The notes under the pieces are model-generated. The model was not told the DNA's origin. It made no database searches and saw only the letters and a list, made by a program, of their open reading frames with translations. Positions 39,483 through 41,380 of a DNA stretch of 41,380 nucleotides are shown in pieces. Source of the DNA: an uncultured bacterium. GTDB taxonomy: Bacteria; Bacillota; Clostridia; Oscillospirales; Acutalibacteraceae. The translations under genes were made by a program, and so were the position numbers. The stretch covers positions 1 to 41,380 of the forward strand of contig CAJMOH010000024.1 of assembly GCA_905215055.1 (NCBI GenBank). The letters run 5' to 3'. Every line of letters starts with the position of its first letter. The first letter of the stretch is position 1.

Positions 39483-40855
39483 ACGCTCTCCTCCACTTCC
39501 GCGCTCACGGCGCTTTCTCGCAAGGGCTGGCCCATTTCCCGGCAGAAGGCCTCCAGATGGGAAAGCCCCCGCCGGGCCAGGGCCATGTACCGCTGCCGCT
39601 TGTCCCGAATTCTCTCCGGCAGGGGCGGCAGCACTCCGAAATTGGCCCCCATCGGCTGAAAGTCCTTGCCCGTATACCCGGAGACATACCTGGCCAAAGC
39701 CCCCAGCATGGTGGTTTCCGGCAGCACCAGGGTGGGCCTTCCCGCCAGCCGCCGGGCCAGGTTGATCCCCGCCAGCAGCCCCGAGGAGGCCGACTCCATA
39801 TAGCCCTCCACCCCGGTGATCTGCCCGGCGAAAAACAGCTCCGGCCTGCCCCGGAAGGAATAGTCCCCGTTAAGCAGGGCGGGGGAATTTAAAAAGGTGT
39901 TCCGGTGCATGACGCCGTAACGGACAAACTCGGCATGGGCCAGGCCGGGAATCATGCCAAACACCCGGCGCTGCTCCCCAAATTTCAGATTGGTCTGAAA
40001 GCCCACCAAATTAAAAAGGGTGCGCTCCCGGTTCTCGGTGCGCAGCTGGAGCACCGCCCAGGGCCTGTGGCCGGTGCGGGGATCCCGCAGGCCCACAGGC
40101 TTCATAGGGCCGAAGCGGATGGCGTCGTGCCCCCGGGAGGCCAGCACCTCGATGGGCATACAGCCCTCGTACACCTTGGGGTCCCGGGCGTCAAAGCTGT
40201 GGACCGGCGCCCGCTGGGCGTTTACCAGCTCCTCCACAAAGCGGTCGTACTCCTCCTGATTCATGGGGCAGTTGAGATAGTCCCCCTCTTCCCCATCCTC
40301 GTCCCCCCGGCCGTAGCGGGAGGCGGCGAAGCACCGGTCCATATCCAGACTCTCCCGGGTAACAATGGGGGCCGCCGCGTCGAAAAAGCTCAGGCTGCCC
40401 CCACACAGGGCCTGGATTTCTTCCGACAAGGGCTGGCTTGTCAAAGGCCCGGTGGCCACAATCACCGGCCCCTGGGGAATGGCGCAGGCCTCCTCCCGCT
40501 TCACGGTAATCAGGGGCTGGCTCTCAATGGCCTGAGTGGCCAGGCGGGAAAACTCCTCCCGGTCCACAGCCAGGGCGCCCCCGGCCGGCACGGCGGACTT
40601 CTCCGCGCAGTCCATCAGCAGAGAGCCAAGACAGCGCATCTCTTCCTTCAAAAGACCGGCGGCGCTGTCGATGCGGCTGGCCTTCAGGGAGTTGGAGCAA
40701 ATCAGCTCCGCGAAGCCCTGGCTGTGGTGGGCCGGGGAAAATTTCTGGGGCTTCATCTCCACCAGGGTGACGGGAACCCCCTGGCGGGCCAGCGCCCAGG
40801 CGGCCTCGCACCCAGCCAGGCCCGCCCCCAGCACGGTCACGTTCTGTTTTTCCAT
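39479..40855 (-). CDS. trmFO: Folate-dependent tRNA (U54) methyltransferase TrmFO
   Basis: A 458-residue flavoprotein that methylates U54 of tRNA using methylene-THF. FAD motif VTVLGAGLAGCEAAWALA at the N terminus, then LVEMKP, FAELICSNSLK, YLNCPMNQEEYDRFVEEL, CMPIEVLASRGHDAIRFGPMKPVGL and FFAGQITGVEGYMESASSGLLAG. ATG at 40855 lies one base after the topA stop (TGATATG). The topA-trmFO pairing is standard in Firmicutes. Confidence 0.96.
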   Translation of the reverse strand: MEKQNVTVLGAGLAGCEAAWALARQGVPVTLVEMKPQKFSPAHHSQGFAELICSNSLKASRIDSAAGLLKEEMRCLGSLLMDCAEKSAVPAGGALAVDREEFSRLATQAIESQPLITVKREEACAIPQGPVIVATGPLTSQPLSEEIQALCGGSLSFFDAAAPIVTRESLDMDRCFAASRYGRGDEDGEEGDYLNCPMNQEEYDRFVEELVNAQRAPVHSFDARDPKVYEGCMPIEVLASRGHDAIRFGPMKPVGLRDPRTGHRPWAVLQLRTENRERTLFNLVGFQTNLKFGEQRRVFGMIPGLAHAEFVRYGVMHRNTFLNSPALLNGDYSFRGRPELFFAGQITGVEGYMESASSGLLAGINLARRLAGRPTLVLPETTMLGALARYVSGYTGKDFQPMGANFGVLPPLPERIRDKRQRYMALARRGLSHLEAFCREMGQPLRESAVSAEVEESV

Positions 40856-40856
40856 A

Positions 40857-41380
40857 TCAGCCCTCGTCCTCATCCGGTTTCTTGCCGGGGAAGGTGCAGT
40901 CCGGCGTGACGCAGTACAGGGTTTTGTCCTTGCTCTTTTTCTGCATCAGGGTCTTGCCGCAGACAGGGCACTTTTCCTTGCTGGGCGGGTCCCAGGAGAC
41001 AAAGTCGCACTTGGGATACTCGCTGCAGCCGTAAAACACCCGGCCCTTTTTCGACTTGCGCTGGATGATCTTCCCCCCGCACTTGGGGCACTCGGCGCCG
41101 GTGTCGTTGACAATCTTCTTCACGTTCTTGCACTCCGGATAGCCGGGACAGGCCAGAAACTTTCCATAGCGGCCAAACTTGACCACCATCTTCCGGCCGC
41201 ACTTCTCGCAGACGACGTCGGTCTCGTCCTCCTTCAGCTGAATCTTCACCCCGTCCATTTCCTTTTTGGCCTTCTGCACGGTCTTGTCAAAGTCGTCGTA
41301 GAACTTTTGCAGGGTGTCCACCCAGTCCTCGTCCCCCCGCTGGACGGCGTCCAGCTCGTTCTCCACCTGGGCGGTGAACT
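40857..41380 (-). CDS. topA: DNA topoisomerase I, C-terminal part (cut by window edge)
   Basis: The last 173 residues or so of type IA topoisomerase; the frame stays open to the right window edge, where FTAQVENELD continues into the catalytic core beyond. Three C-terminal zinc fingers are visible: CEKCG...CPGYPEC, CPKCGGK...CSEYPKC and CPVCGK...CVTPDC, each with four cysteines, for single-strand DNA binding. It ends KKPDEDEG. It is the first gene in this window of the run leading to rsfS. Confidence 0.94.
   Translation of the reverse strand, partial: FTAQVENELDAVQRGDEDWVDTLQKFYDDFDKTVQKAKKEMDGVKIQLKEDETDVVCEKCGRKMVVKFGRYGKFLACPGYPECKNVKKIVNDTGAECPKCGGKIIQRKSKKGRVFYGCSEYPKCDFVSWDPPSKEKCPVCGKTLMQKKSKDKTLYCVTPDCTFPGKKPDEDEG

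Overview
The window looks like a chromosomal segment of a GC-rich member of the Clostridia, probably an Oscillospiraceae relative such as Flavonifractor, Lawsonibacter or Intestinimonas. This rests on high GC content, strong AGGAGG-type ribosome binding sites, consensus TTGACA/TATAAT promoters, the Firmicutes order topA-trmFO and nadD-yqeK-rsfS-leuS, Feo genes with a small Cys-rich Feo protein, and a folate-type TrmFO. The genus is inference. Most genes lie on the minus strand.

Layout in window order. 0.4-5.0 kb: four minus-strand genes in the order TIM-barrel isomerase, Gfo/Idh/MocA oxidoreductase, isomerase, oxidoreductase, probably a sugar or inositol (keto-glycoside) catabolic operon. 5.2-8.8 kb: the ferrous iron uptake operon feoA-feoA-feoB plus a small Cys-rich Feo protein, read from a consensus promoter surrounded by three TTAG-N6-CTAA boxes. 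8.9-14.3 kb: an MFS transporter and the nickel-pincer cofactor genes larE-larB-larC. 14.4-15.3 kb: a GH25 lysozyme with an SLH module. 15.3-17.6 kb: a four-gene membrane operon led by a TraX-family protein. 18.1-22.2 kb: galE, diverging from an AraC regulator, an IroE-like esterase and rarA, the last three with overlapping stop/start codons. 22.2-25.2 kb: a purine permease behind a long structured leader, then an NADH oxidase. 25.5-41.4 kb: leuS, an RNHCP protein, then a housekeeping run transcribed from topA (cut by the window edge) through trmFO, plsX, rnc, a radical SAM gene, smc, ftsY, an XTP pyrophosphatase gene, a DUF3795 gene, yhbY, nadD, yqeK and rsfS.

The most unusual content is a family of GC-rich mosaic repeats filling the larger intergenic gaps (1-420, 3528-4268, 5452-6031, 11600-11965, 12762-13409, 17723-18109, 27896-28340, 28925-29096). 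Its core reads: hairpin 1, then TGAGCAATTCGCGCC or a variant, hairpin 2, TGATCGAGAGG, then CACGTCCGCG. Hairpin stems differ between copies, but both arms change together. The elements sit at the 3' ends of genes and in several cases run into the reading frame. FeoB, RsfS and LarE therefore end in nearly the same repeat-encoded tail, all stopped at the same conserved TGA; GalE and one oxidoreductase also end inside hairpin 1. No transposase is present, so if these elements move they do so with help from elsewhere. No tRNA, rRNA, CRISPR array or complete insertion sequence was seen.
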